From assembly GCA_047621325.1 (NCBI GenBank), contig JBLHLT010000009.1:105418-169417 (forward strand): a DNA stretch of 64,000 nt. The letters run 5' to 3'. This document shows positions 34,739-43,662 of the stretch, piece by piece. Made by a program: the position numbers and the translations under genes. The notes under the pieces were generated by a model that did no database searches, had not been told where the DNA came from, and saw only the letters and a program-made list of their open reading frames with translations. The first letter of the stretch is position 1. Every line of letters starts with the position of its first letter. Source of the stretch: Bermanella sp047621325 (GTDB lineage Bacteria; Pseudomonadota; Gammaproteobacteria; Pseudomonadales; Oceanobacteraceae).

Positions 34739-36029
34739 TCTTGACTTCCACATAGGCATCGGCGCGAATTTGGCGTAACCAAATTGGCAACTCTTCTTCA
34801 AAACGACGAGAGTACAGCAACTGACGGGCTTGGTTACGTTGTACTTCTTCACCCATGTCTTTTTGGCGGTAGTCGGTTACTTGCAGAATGTGCCAGCCGA
34901 AACGAGATTTAAACGGCTTGCTGGTTTCGCCTTTATTAGTCGCTTTCATGGTTTTCTCAAACGCAGGCACCATGTCACCATCGTTAATCCAGTTAAGATC
35001 ACCACCGCTTACTTTGCTGCCAGGGTCGTCACTGAATTGTTTGGCGAGTTTGGCGAAGTCTTCACCTTTTTTGACACGCTTATAAATTTCGTTAATGAGC
35101 TGTTCACTTTCTTTGTCATTACGGATGGTGGTTTCTTGAATCAAAATGTGACGGGCGCGCGTTTGACGCACAAGTTGTTCATCGCCACCGCGCTTGTCGG
35201 TGATTTTAATGATGTGATAACCACTGGCGCTGCGGATGGGCTCGCTAATGCCGCCTTTTTTCAAGCTAGGCACAATATCGGCAAATAAGGACGGCAGTTC
35301 GGCTTCTTTTCTCCAGCCAAGATCGCCGCCTTTTAATGCGTTGCGACCTTCTGAACTGGCCACGGCGGTTTGTTCAAAATCGGCACCGTTACGCAATTCT
35401 TTGACGATTTTTTTAGCTTTGTTTTGTGCTTTTTTAATCTGATCTTTACTGGCTTGGCTTGGCACTTGAATCAAGATGTGGCCTAAGCGGTATTCTTCAG
35501 CGGTGGCACTTTGGCCACGGGCACTGTTTAAGAAACCGTCGATATCTTGTTCGCTTATTTGAATTTTACTGCCCACACGATAGCGTTGTACTTCTGAGAT
35601 CACACGTTCACGGCGAATCTGTTCGCGCGCTTCAGCGTATGGTACACCGTCTTTTTCTAAGGCTTGTTGAAACTGTCGTAAACTCATACCGTTTTGTTTG
35701 GCGATGGTTTCGATGGTTTGATTTAACTGTTGGTCACTGACGCGAATGCCAGAACGCTCAGCCATTTGCATTTGAATGTTTTCGGCAATTAGGCGTTCCA
35801 GTACTTGCTGAGTCAAAACATCATCGGGCGGTAGACGCATGCCTTTGCTTTGGTTTTTGACCACTTGTACACGGGTTTTCAGTTCGCTTTGCATGATGAC
35901 ATCATCATCTACCACAGCGGTAATGCGGTCGATGCTGTTTAATTGCGCGTGTGCAAACGGTGTGGTGAACACCAATGATGCGAAAATCGCGCCTAGCCAA
36001 CGGCGTTGTGTCGTGTGTTTAATAATCAT
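34728..36029 (-). CDS. surA: Periplasmic chaperone SurA (peptidyl-prolyl isomerase)
   Basis: 433 residues with a signal peptide ending PFAHAQ. The N-terminal SurA domain (LNSIDRITAVVDDDVIMQSEL, cited in part as VDDDVIMQSEL) is followed by two parvulin domains, each starting with a HILIQ motif (GHILIQVPSQ, ARHILIQETT). It guides outer membrane proteins through the periplasm, including LptD encoded just upstream on this strand. Overlap with lptD is 11 bp. Confidence 0.97.
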   Translation of the reverse strand: MIIKHTTQRRWLGAIFASLVFTTPFAHAQLNSIDRITAVVDDDVIMQSELKTRVQVVKNQSKGMRLPPDDVLTQQVLERLIAENIQMQMAERSGIRVSDQQLNQTIETIAKQNGMSLRQFQQALEKDGVPYAEAREQIRRERVISEVQRYRVGSKIQISEQDIDGFLNSARGQSATAEEYRLGHILIQVPSQASKDQIKKAQNKAKKIVKELRNGADFEQTAVASSEGRNALKGGDLGWRKEAELPSLFADIVPSLKKGGISEPIRSASGYHIIKITDKRGGDEQLVRQTRARHILIQETTIRNDKESEQLINEIYKRVKKGEDFAKLAKQFSDDPGSKVSGGDLNWINDGDMVPAFEKTMKATNKGETSKPFKSRFGWHILQVTDYRQKDMGEEVQRNQARQLLYSRRFEEELPIWLRQIRADAYVEVKNAL

Positions 36030-38439
36030 GAATCTGCCTCTGATCGTAACCTAATATGCGTTCGCTTAAGATATCGTCACTCTTGCCACCAAGAATGCCT
36101 AAGCCTTTAAGGTGCAGTTGCAGCATATATTGGTAATCCTTGGTGCTGTCACTGCGTGTGTGTTCTTCGTATGTAAACTGGGCGCGCCAGCAACAATTTT
36201 GATATTCGATGCCCAGTAGGCCTTCAATGTTCAAAAAATTCTCATCAATATCTTCACGTGCCTGCTTTTCTGCATCGTCGTATGCCCAGATGTCGTGTTT
36301 CTTCTGTGCGTAAAATGCCCAGCTATCATTTAGCGGAACAAAAAAGGCAATGCCCACTTGTTTTTGTTGTTCGGCTTCAACATGACTGAAATTCATATCG
36401 AACAACCAACTATTGGGGCTTTGATAGTTTAATTGCGCGCTGGCTTTTTCTACCGGCTCTTCGTCTTTTTGTGCGTGTGGGTCGAATTGTACATCTAAAC
36501 GGGTGCGCCAATTGTCAGCAAATAACCATTGGAACTCACCGGCAAGTGACGAGCTAGATTTTGTATCGTCTTCTTCTAATGTGCTGTCGAGTGGAGACAG
36601 TTCGACTTTACGGTCATTGAAATAATGCACTTGGCCAATACTGGCACGCATCACTTCTAGCCCGCTTTCATTTAAGAAGCGCGTGGTTAAACCCAGTGTC
36701 AGTTGTTGGGTGTCGCCTACACGGTCAACACCAGTAAAGCGGTTGGGGCTAAATAAGCTGCTGTAGCTGAAGGTGGTTTCGGTGGTGTCGAATAATGGGA
36801 TTTGGCTTTGATCTACATAGGGAATATACGCCACCATTAAACGTGGCTCTAAAGTTTGCACAAAGCTTTGATTAAAAAACTGAAAGTTACGGTCGAAAAA
36901 TAAACCACTATCAATGCTGCTAATGGTCACATCGCGGCTTACTTCATCTTCATAGCCGCTGCTTATTAGGGTGTCGTCGACATTTTGAAAACTGTATTGG
37001 GTGTGCATGGCTTGTACTTTTGGTGTCACAAAACCATAGGCTTGTTGCCATGGGTAGCTTACGCTGACTTCAGTATGAAAGCGCTCGCCATCAATCAGGC
37101 TGCCACCGCTGATGCCGTTGTGGTCACGGGTGAAGCGAGTGGCTTGCACTTTGGCATCATAATTTAGGCTGTTGTAGTTAAAACTGTTTAATCGCGAGAG
37201 CTCGACTTGCGGCAGGCGACTGAACGGGCGGGCGCTGTCGGCGACGTTCTCATCAATGGTTTGGTATTGTTCAACGCGGGTAAGCACTTGCCATGTGCCA
37301 TCGTTGTATTCTACTTCGGCGTTTTGTTTTAAGTGGCTGGCGCGGGTGATGATGCCAGTACGGTTAAAATCGTCTTCAAAGTCTTCATCGCTGACTTCAT
37401 CGTAATTAATGCGGTTTTGTATGTTGGGTGAAAATTGCCCCACGTGCACCAGCGAGCGTGACCAGCGTTCTTGCCTGCGGAAGTCTTCGTTGGTTTCATC
37501 TTTATCATTGGCTTCATCGCTGCCTAGATAGCTTACGGTGAAATCGCCGCGACCAGCGCTATTTAAATAACGAAATTCATTCTCATGAATAATGCCGTGG
37601 CCGTCGATGAAACGCGGGGTATAGGTATCGTCGTAGTTGGGGGCGATATTAATGTAAAACGGGGTGGCAAATTGATTGAGGCGTACTTCGGTATTCGCAA
37701 TATCGCCACCAGGCGTGCGCACACTTAGGCTGATTTCTGGATTTAAAAAACCGGTTAAACGATCAGGCCCCAGTGGGAAACGATAATAGGGCAAGTACAT
37801 GACGGGCACTTCTTTTATGCGTAAACGGCCATGCCACGCTTCGCCATAACCTTCGGCTTGGTTTAGGTGAATTTCGCTGGCAGCAATATCCCAGTCGTTA
37901 TGGCCCGGTTCACAAAAGGTATAGCTTGCATCAAATAAACTAGCGTGACTGTTTTCAACTAGTTCGATACGGCCCGCTTCACCACGTAGGTGCAATGGAG
38001 CAATCACATATTGCGCTTGGCTTAAACTGGCGGCCCCAGAATTAATGTCGTAATCCATTTGTGCGGCGCTCATGGCCATATCACCGCCACGAAATCGAAT
38101 ACCGCCAGAAAATTGAGCAGCGCCGGTTGTTTGATTGTAAATAGCGCTGTCAGCGTTAATTTGTCGACCACTTTGTTGCACTAAGACATTGCCCGTAAAG
38201 ACGGCGCCTTTTTTCTCTACAAACTCACCGCTGTCGCTTTGAATTTCCATGGCGTCGTTATCGGAAATAGTCAGTGATTCAGGTAGGTAGTTACCACTGC
38301 AAAAGCTAGGGAGGCTTTGTTGCATTTGTACGGGTAATTGATCACGAGGTGTCCAGCCAAGCCCGTCATAGGGCGCAACAGAATTAGCCTGAGTCGAGGT
38401 GGCCACCATGGCAAGAAAGAGAAGCCCTTTGCGTGGCAT
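36019..38439 (-). CDS. lptD: LPS-assembly protein LptD
   Basis: 806 residues from MPRKGLLFLAMV. A signal peptide is followed by an OstA-type beta-jellyroll (about 45-180, MEIQSDSGEFVEKKGAVFTG region) and a large C-terminal barrel. Cys residues in SFCSGNY, TFCEPGH and NCCWRAQ would form the interdomain disulfides known for LptD. It inserts LPS into the outer leaflet with LptE. The start lies near the first copy of a 34-bp repeat (38444-38477). Confidence 0.96.
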   Translation of the reverse strand: MPRKGLLFLAMVATSTQANSVAPYDGLGWTPRDQLPVQMQQSLPSFCSGNYLPESLTISDNDAMEIQSDSGEFVEKKGAVFTGNVLVQQSGRQINADSAIYNQTTGAAQFSGGIRFRGGDMAMSAAQMDYDINSGAASLSQAQYVIAPLHLRGEAGRIELVENSHASLFDASYTFCEPGHNDWDIAASEIHLNQAEGYGEAWHGRLRIKEVPVMYLPYYRFPLGPDRLTGFLNPEISLSVRTPGGDIANTEVRLNQFATPFYINIAPNYDDTYTPRFIDGHGIIHENEFRYLNSAGRGDFTVSYLGSDEANDKDETNEDFRRQERWSRSLVHVGQFSPNIQNRINYDEVSDEDFEDDFNRTGIITRASHLKQNAEVEYNDGTWQVLTRVEQYQTIDENVADSARPFSRLPQVELSRLNSFNYNSLNYDAKVQATRFTRDHNGISGGSLIDGERFHTEVSVSYPWQQAYGFVTPKVQAMHTQYSFQNVDDTLISSGYEDEVSRDVTISSIDSGLFFDRNFQFFNQSFVQTLEPRLMVAYIPYVDQSQIPLFDTTETTFSYSSLFSPNRFTGVDRVGDTQQLTLGLTTRFLNESGLEVMRASIGQVHYFNDRKVELSPLDSTLEEDDTKSSSSLAGEFQWLFADNWRTRLDVQFDPHAQKDEEPVEKASAQLNYQSPNSWLFDMNFSHVEAEQQKQVGIAFFVPLNDSWAFYAQKKHDIWAYDDAEKQAREDIDENFLNIEGLLGIEYQNCCWRAQFTYEEHTRSDSTKDYQYMLQLHLKGLGILGGKSDDILSERILGYDQRQIHDY

Positions 38440-38443
38440 ATTG

Positions 38444-38566
38444 TTGAAATTCCTAATCAAAGCTAACACTTATGTTAATAATGGTTGCGGCAAAATTATG
38501 GCTGTAGCATCGGCCATTGCTAAATTTCCTAATTGAAATTTCTAATCAAAGCTAAAACTTATGTTA
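38444..38566. repeat. Duplicated 34-bp element in the lptD/amgK divergent promoter region
   Basis: Copy 1 at 38444-38477 and copy 2 at 38533-38566 both read TTGAAATT(C/T)CTAATCAAAGCT then AA(C/A)ACTTATGTTA; 32 of 34 bases match. They lie in the same orientation, 55 bp apart, so the region may contain a duplicated promoter or binding site. Confidence 0.85.
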
Positions 38567-38624
38567 TCGTGCGCAGCAAATCTAAAATTGTACGTTTTAT
38601 CCCAAACAAGGGCCAGTGTTCATA

Positions 38625-39629
38625 ATGGATGACCGCCAACAATCTTTACAAAAGTGGGTGTTTGACGCCCTAGCTTCGAACTTAGAAGCACCACAAGGTT
38701 CACTTGAGGTGGTTTCGGGTGATGCAAGCTTCCGACGCTACTTTCGTCAATATACCGAAAACGCCACTTATATTGCGGTGGACGCTCCGCCCGATAAAGA
38801 AAATAGCCTGCCATTTGTCACCATTGCTAATGCTTGGGGTGAACAAGGTGTGGCTGTTCCTAACGTGATTAAAGCCGATTTAGAGCAAGGTTTTATGCTG
38901 CTCAGCGACATGGGTGATCACCTGTTATTTCCGTTGCTGAATGAAGCCAGTGCCGAGAGTTTATACCATCAAGCGCTTGACGCCTTAATTGGTATTCAGC
39001 AAACCACACTAGCGTTACCAGCCTATGATGCTCCTCTACTTGACCGTGAAATGGCATTGTTTACCGATTGGTTTTTAGGGGAACACCTAGGGTTTGAATT
39101 AACCTCGCAAGAGCAAAATATGCTGCAGGAAACCTTCAGTATTTTGCGTGAAAGTGCGCTAGGGCAAATACAGGTGCCGGTACACCGCGATTACCACAGC
39201 CGTAACATCATGGTGCTAGAGGATGACTCGCTTGGCATTATTGATTTTCAAGACGCCGTGCATGGCCCTATTACCTATGACGTCGTGAGTTTATTGCGTG
39301 ACTGTTATGTTGCTTGGCCATTAGAGCACGTGCAGCAATGGGCGCAAGACTACTTTAAAAAGGCCCGTGAAGCCGGCTTGATTGGATCCATCAGTGACGA
39401 GCAGCTTATGCTGTGGTTCGATTGGATGGGCATTCAACGGCACTTAAAAGCGGTGGGTATTTTTGCACGACTTAATCACCGTGACGGCAAAACCAGCTAC
39501 ATGAATGATATTCCGCGTACGCTTAATTACATCGTTGAAGTGTCAGGGCAGTATTCAAGCCTTGATGATTTTCACCAATGGTTAACACGTCGTTTATTAC
39601 CCGAGTTAGATGTGGTCGAAGGTGAATAA
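38625..39629 (+). CDS. amgK: Anomeric MurNAc/GlcNAc kinase AmgK-type
   Basis: 334 residues of the aminoglycoside-phosphotransferase fold. VHRDYHSRNIM is the catalytic Brenner loop and LGIIDFQDAVHGP the metal-binding segment. Co-location with murU, 3-6 bp away, marks it as the kinase of the peptidoglycan recycling route that makes MurNAc-1-phosphate and bypasses de novo UDP-MurNAc synthesis. ATG 38625 is preferred to GTG 38616. Confidence 0.92.
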   Translation: MDDRQQSLQKWVFDALASNLEAPQGSLEVVSGDASFRRYFRQYTENATYIAVDAPPDKENSLPFVTIANAWGEQGVAVPNVIKADLEQGFMLLSDMGDHLLFPLLNEASAESLYHQALDALIGIQQTTLALPAYDAPLLDREMALFTDWFLGEHLGFELTSQEQNMLQETFSILRESALGQIQVPVHRDYHSRNIMVLEDDSLGIIDFQDAVHGPITYDVVSLLRDCYVAWPLEHVQQWAQDYFKKAREAGLIGSISDEQLMLWFDWMGIQRHLKAVGIFARLNHRDGKTSYMNDIPRTLNYIVEVSGQYSSLDDFHQWLTRRLLPELDVVEGE

Positions 39630-39635
39630 CGTCTT

Positions 39636-40340
39636 ATGACCATGAAAACGGCCATGATATTAGCCGCTGGCTTTGGTACGCGTATGCGACCTCTCACCGA
39701 TCACACCCCTAAGCCAATGCTGCCTGTGGCGGATATGCCGTTGATTGAGCACCATGTGCGCAAGCTAGTGTCAGCGGGTTTTGAGCACATTGTGATTAAC
39801 CATGCGTATTTAGGTGAGCAAATCGAAGCGTACCTAAAACAAGGTGCTGAATTTGGTTGTCGTATCACTTATAGCCAAGAAGACAGCGCACTGGAAACCG
39901 GTGGCGGTATTTTTAAAGCGCTACCTTTGCTGACACAAGACGGCGATGACTATTTTTGTGTGATTAATGGCGATGTTTGGTTAGACCTAGATTATCAGCA
40001 GCTTCAGCAGCATCGATTAACAGGCTTAGCGCATTTATGGTTAGTGCCTAACCCTGAGCATCATCCCCAAGGGGATTTTGTGCTGGCGGATGGGCAAGTG
40101 TCCGTTAAAAACGTTACCGAAGCGTCCGCGTTTACGTTTAGTGGCGTGAGTGTTTTGCATAAAGATTTATTTCAAGGCTGCCAAGCGGGTGCATTTAAAT
40201 TAGCACCACTCTTAAAAGCGGCCATGAATCAACATACGGTCACGGGTGAATTATACCGTGGCTTCTGGCTAGACGTGGGCACGCCGCAGCGCTTACACGA
40301 TTTAGAAACCCATTTGCAGTTGGGGAAATATCATGAATAA
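39636..40340 (+). CDS. murU: N-acetylmuramate alpha-1-phosphate uridylyltransferase
   Basis: 234 residues (or 232 if started two codons later). LAAGFGTRMRPLTDHTPKPM is the nucleotidyltransferase signature, and VINGDVWLD holds the metal-binding Asp. It converts MurNAc-1-phosphate to UDP-MurNAc. The stop overlaps the djlA start by 8 bp, so amgK-murU-djlA form one unit. Confidence 0.94.
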   Translation: MTMKTAMILAAGFGTRMRPLTDHTPKPMLPVADMPLIEHHVRKLVSAGFEHIVINHAYLGEQIEAYLKQGAEFGCRITYSQEDSALETGGGIFKALPLLTQDGDDYFCVINGDVWLDLDYQQLQQHRLTGLAHLWLVPNPEHHPQGDFVLADGQVSVKNVTEASAFTFSGVSVLHKDLFQGCQAGAFKLAPLLKAAMNQHTVTGELYRGFWLDVGTPQRLHDLETHLQLGKYHE

Positions 40341-41139
40341 ACAAAACTGGGCTGGCAAAATCATTGGTGCGTTTTTAGGGTTTTTATCCGGCGGCCCAAT
40401 TGGTTTATTGATTGGTGTGCTGGCGGGTAATGCGTTTGATCGTATGTACGCTCGTCAAGAAAGCCCAAGTGGTCAGCGTGGCGCTAGCCAGAATGCGTTT
40501 TTCCGGGTGACCTTTTTAGTGATGGGGCAGCTGGCAAAAAGTGACGGGCGGGTTAGTGAACAAGAAATTGATCAAGCCCGTTTTATTATGGATCAAATGG
40601 GGCTTAATGAGGCCCAACGCTTAGAAGCCATTGGCTATTTTAACGAAGGTAAAAGCCCGCATCTTGATTTACAAAAAGAACTGCAACACTTTATGCGAGC
40701 GGTGGGGCATCGCGGCTCGTTGATTCAAATGTTTTTAGAAATATTATTAAGCATGGCATACGCCGATGGCCAATTAAGCCTGCAGGAGAAGTATATTCTC
40801 GACCGTGTTTGCCGCACGTTAGGTGTAAGTGCGTTGCAGTTTGAGCTTATTCATAATCGAGTACGCGCAAGCCAAGAGCAATTCCGAGGACGTTTTAACG
40901 ACCAGTTTCAGCACAGTGGCAATGAATTAAAAGTCGCTTATGGGGTGTTAGGAGTCACCGAAAATGCAACCGATGCGGAGCTAAAAAAAGCGTATCGACG
41001 ATTAATGAGTCAGCATCATCCAGATAAATTAGTGGCGAAAGGTTTGCCCGAAGAAATGATGCGTATTGCGAAAGAGAAAACCCAAGAAATTCAAACGGCT
41101 TACGATAAAGTGAAAAAATCGAGAAAAAACAGCCAGTAA
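40333..41139 (+). CDS. djlA: Co-chaperone DjlA
   Basis: 268 residues. One N-terminal membrane segment (FLGFLSGGPIGLLIGVLAG) is followed by a TerB-like domain (about 50-180: MGQLAKSDGRVSEQEID). A C-terminal J domain (about 200-265) carries HHPDKL, the HPD motif. It anchors DnaK activity at the inner membrane. The layout is typical for the family. Confidence 0.95.
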   Translation: MNKQNWAGKIIGAFLGFLSGGPIGLLIGVLAGNAFDRMYARQESPSGQRGASQNAFFRVTFLVMGQLAKSDGRVSEQEIDQARFIMDQMGLNEAQRLEAIGYFNEGKSPHLDLQKELQHFMRAVGHRGSLIQMFLEILLSMAYADGQLSLQEKYILDRVCRTLGVSALQFELIHNRVRASQEQFRGRFNDQFQHSGNELKVAYGVLGVTENATDAELKKAYRRLMSQHHPDKLVAKGLPEEMMRIAKEKTQEIQTAYDKVKKSRKNSQ

Positions 41140-41156
41140 TTATTGTCTATAAAAAT

Positions 41157-41185
41157 AAAACGCTTGTGGTTATACAAGCGTTTTT
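41157..41185. terminator. Bidirectional intrinsic terminator
   Basis: AAAACGCTTGT and ACAAGCGTTTT form an 11-bp stem around GGTTAT with a T-run, between djlA and the convergent acyltransferase gene. Confidence 0.92.
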
Positions 41186-41191
41186 AATCGG

Positions 41192-41893
41192 TTAATGACT
41201 TATTCTAATACACTCTTCTTCGATTAATACTTGGCAACGATGTGCGAGTTCAGCGGCATCGGCTTCGGTTAAGCCTGTTGTTGTAATCGGCTCTAGGCAG
41301 GTTGCCTTTACTGTGCCAGTACACCATTTTGTATAGTCCATGGTGATATGTCGTAACGAAAAACAAACTGGTTGAATAGGCACCTGTGCTTCAATAGCCA
41401 ATTTAAATGCACCTGGTTTAAACGGTAGCGGCTTACCCCAGTTACGTGTGCCTTCAGGGAAAATTAAAACCGATAGTTTTTCTTCTTTCATTTTTTTAGC
41501 CGCCACACTTAACGCTTTTTGTGCTTTTTCTTTGTTGCTGCGTTTAATGACAATGTTACCAGCAAGATAAAATAACCCGCCTATAAATGGAAGATACAAC
41601 ATCTCCCATTTACCGAGTGTAACTGTACCGTGTTTGATGGCGTTTACAGCAAAGAAAATATCCTGTGTATCTTGGTGGTTTGCGATCAACACCGTAGGTT
41701 GTTCAGGAGAGAGTCGTTCAGGGTGTTCAATCTGAATATCGGCACCCCAAAACCACAGCATAAAACGGCCACATATTTGCGAGACATCTCCCATGTTGTT
41801 ACGGTGCATGGGTCTAAAAATAACGAGTGGAATCAGTGCAAATGAGATAAAAGTCAGGCAAACAAAAGCCAAAGAAATGCGTATTAGATACAT
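41192..41893 (-). CDS. 1-acyl-sn-glycerol-3-phosphate acyltransferase (PlsC-type)
   Basis: 233 residues from ATG 41893 (a TTG eight codons upstream is possible). One N-terminal membrane segment is followed by the acyltransferase motifs ANHQDTQD (HX4D), GNIVIKRSN and IFPEGTRNWGK. It probably makes phosphatidic acid at the inner membrane. It stands alone. Confidence 0.92.
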   Translation of the reverse strand: MYLIRISLAFVCLTFISFALIPLVIFRPMHRNNMGDVSQICGRFMLWFWGADIQIEHPERLSPEQPTVLIANHQDTQDIFFAVNAIKHGTVTLGKWEMLYLPFIGGLFYLAGNIVIKRSNKEKAQKALSVAAKKMKEEKLSVLIFPEGTRNWGKPLPFKPGAFKLAIEAQVPIQPVCFSLRHITMDYTKWCTGTVKATCLEPITTTGLTEADAAELAHRCQVLIEEECIRISH

Positions 41894-42167
41894 AATTGAG
41901 CCTAGTAATAAGAACAACGTTCTTAATATGGTTATTATTGTTATAGATGAGAGCGCCGTTCAATTGAATGAACAGTTGATAGTATAGGCACCCTGCGACA
42001 CTACGGCAGAAGGTTAATCAAAATGTCATTTAAAAGCAAAGCCATCGTCTTAAGAATGTTAATGGGTACTAACTTAAGTGACGCTATTACACCTCAATAC
42101 AGGCAATCTGGTTGAAATTAGGTACAATGGCGACCATTGCAACATTTGGTGATATTTGAGAGTCAAT

Positions 42168-42857
42168 ATGAGCACTGCATCGAACAAAACCCCGTTAATT
42201 GCCCCGTCTATTTTATCTGCGGATTTTGCCCGTCTTGGCGAAGAAGTGGATAATGTATTGGCTGCAGGTGCCGATATTGTGCACTTTGACGTGATGGACA
42301 ACCATTACGTACCGAATTTAACCATCGGGCCTATGGTGTGCAAGGCGCTACGTAAGCACGGTGTGACCGCGCCGATTGATGTGCATTTAATGGTGAGCCC
42401 AGTTGACCGCATGATTGGCGACTTTGCTGAAGCCGGTGCGACTTATATTACGTTTCACCCAGAAGCGTCTGATCATATTGATCGCTCTTTACAGCTAATC
42501 AAAGCGGCTGGCTGTAAGGCGGGCTTGGTGTTTAATCCTGCCACGCCATTGCATTACCTTGATTACGTCATGGATAAACTAGACATGATATTGCTGATGT
42601 CCGTTAACCCAGGCTTTGGTGGTCAGAGCTTTATTCCGAATACCCTTGAGAAACTAAAAGCCGCGCGTGCCAGAATTGACGCATCAGGTTGTGATATTCG
42701 TCTAGAAATCGATGGCGGTGTGAAAGTGGATAACATTGGTGAGATTGCAGCTGCGGGTGCTGACACCTTTGTAGCGGGTTCGGCAATTTTCAATGCACCG
42801 GACTACAAAACTACGATCGAAGCGATGCGCGCTGAAATCGCAAAAGCAACGGCTTAA
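42168..42857 (+). CDS. rpe: Ribulose-phosphate 3-epimerase
   Basis: 229 residues from ATG 42168 (GAGAG upstream). APSILSADFARLG, VDVHLMV-like DVHLMVSP, MSVNPGFGGQSF and EIDGGVK are the family signatures of the TIM-barrel, metal-dependent epimerase. It interconverts ribulose-5-phosphate and xylulose-5-phosphate. gph follows on the same strand. Confidence 0.97.
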   Translation: MSTASNKTPLIAPSILSADFARLGEEVDNVLAAGADIVHFDVMDNHYVPNLTIGPMVCKALRKHGVTAPIDVHLMVSPVDRMIGDFAEAGATYITFHPEASDHIDRSLQLIKAAGCKAGLVFNPATPLHYLDYVMDKLDMILLMSVNPGFGGQSFIPNTLEKLKAARARIDASGCDIRLEIDGGVKVDNIGEIAAAGADTFVAGSAIFNAPDYKTTIEAMRAEIAKATA

Positions 42858-42867
42858 TTTAAATAGG

Positions 42868-42918
42868 ATGAACAACCCTATGAGCTTTTAACGTTTAAAA
42901 GACCATGGGGTTTTTTTA
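42868..42918 (+). terminator. Possible terminator between rpe and gph
   Basis: CCCTATG-AG-CTTTTAA and TTTAAAAG-AC-CATGGGG form an interrupted stem followed by TTTTTTT. It ends right before the gph start, so it may attenuate gph. Confidence 0.65.
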
Positions 42919-42919
42919 T

Positions 42920-43591
42920 ATGCTGAATTTAAATAAATACAATACGATTATTTTTGACTTAGATGGCACCTTAGTTGATAGCGTCCCTGATCTTACTTTG
43001 GCTTTAAACGAAGCGTTGGAGTATTGTCAGTTGGATGGTGTTGATGACTCTCAGGTGAGAAGCTGGGTGGGGAATGGCAGTTTAAAATTAGTCGAGCGTG
43101 CACTGGATCAATTAGGTGAAAATAACAGCCAAAATTTGAAACACTTACACCAACAGTTTCTGCTGAGTTATGAGACGTTTTTGTGTAAAAAAAGTGCTTT
43201 GTATCCTGGGGTTAAATCGTTATTAACGTATTTACATGAACAACATAAGACGCTGGTAATATTGACCAACAAGCCCATTCAATTTGTACCTGAATTATTA
43301 ATTAAAATGGGTATTGCGCATTTATTTGCGTTGGTACTGGGCGGTGACAGCTTAGCGCAGAAAAAACCAGATCCATTGCCGTTACTGCATACCATGGAAA
43401 CTTTAAATGTGAATTCTATCGAGTGCTTGATGGTTGGAGATAGCCGCTCAGATATTGAGTGTGCCCAACGAGCTGGAATCGACAGTGTTGCCTTGTTACA
43501 AGGTTATAATCAAGGAGTTGATTTAGTTTCACTTAAACCAAGCTATGTGTTTGATGATATTGAGAGTTTCGCATTAGCGATTAAGTGCTAA
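42920..43591 (+). CDS. gph: Phosphoglycolate phosphatase
   Basis: 223 residues. HAD motifs IIFDLDGTLVDS (nucleophile Asp), LTNKP, and VGDSRSDIECAQRAG are present, with a helical cap domain. Adjacent to rpe as in many gammaproteobacteria. It removes phosphate from 2-phosphoglycolate formed in DNA repair. ATG 42920 is preferred to 42905, which lies inside the hairpin. Confidence 0.93.
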   Translation: MLNLNKYNTIIFDLDGTLVDSVPDLTLALNEALEYCQLDGVDDSQVRSWVGNGSLKLVERALDQLGENNSQNLKHLHQQFLLSYETFLCKKSALYPGVKSLLTYLHEQHKTLVILTNKPIQFVPELLIKMGIAHLFALVLGGDSLAQKKPDPLPLLHTMETLNVNSIECLMVGDSRSDIECAQRAGIDSVALLQGYNQGVDLVSLKPSYVFDDIESFALAIKC

Positions 43592-43620
43592 ACGATCAAA
43601 CCCAGCACGTTAATACAGAA

Positions 43621-43655
43621 AAACCCCAGCTAATATCATTAGCTGGGGTTTTTTA
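43621..43655. terminator. Bidirectional intrinsic terminator
   Basis: AAACCCCAGCTAAT and ATTAGCTGGGGTTT form a perfect 14-bp stem around ATC with a T-run, between gph and the convergent acyl-CoA dehydrogenase gene. Confidence 0.95.
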
Positions 43656-43662
43656 TGGTTAA

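Noticed and set aside
42023..42112. 29-codon ORF upstream of rpe
   Set aside because: No ribosome site or recognisable pattern; likely chance.
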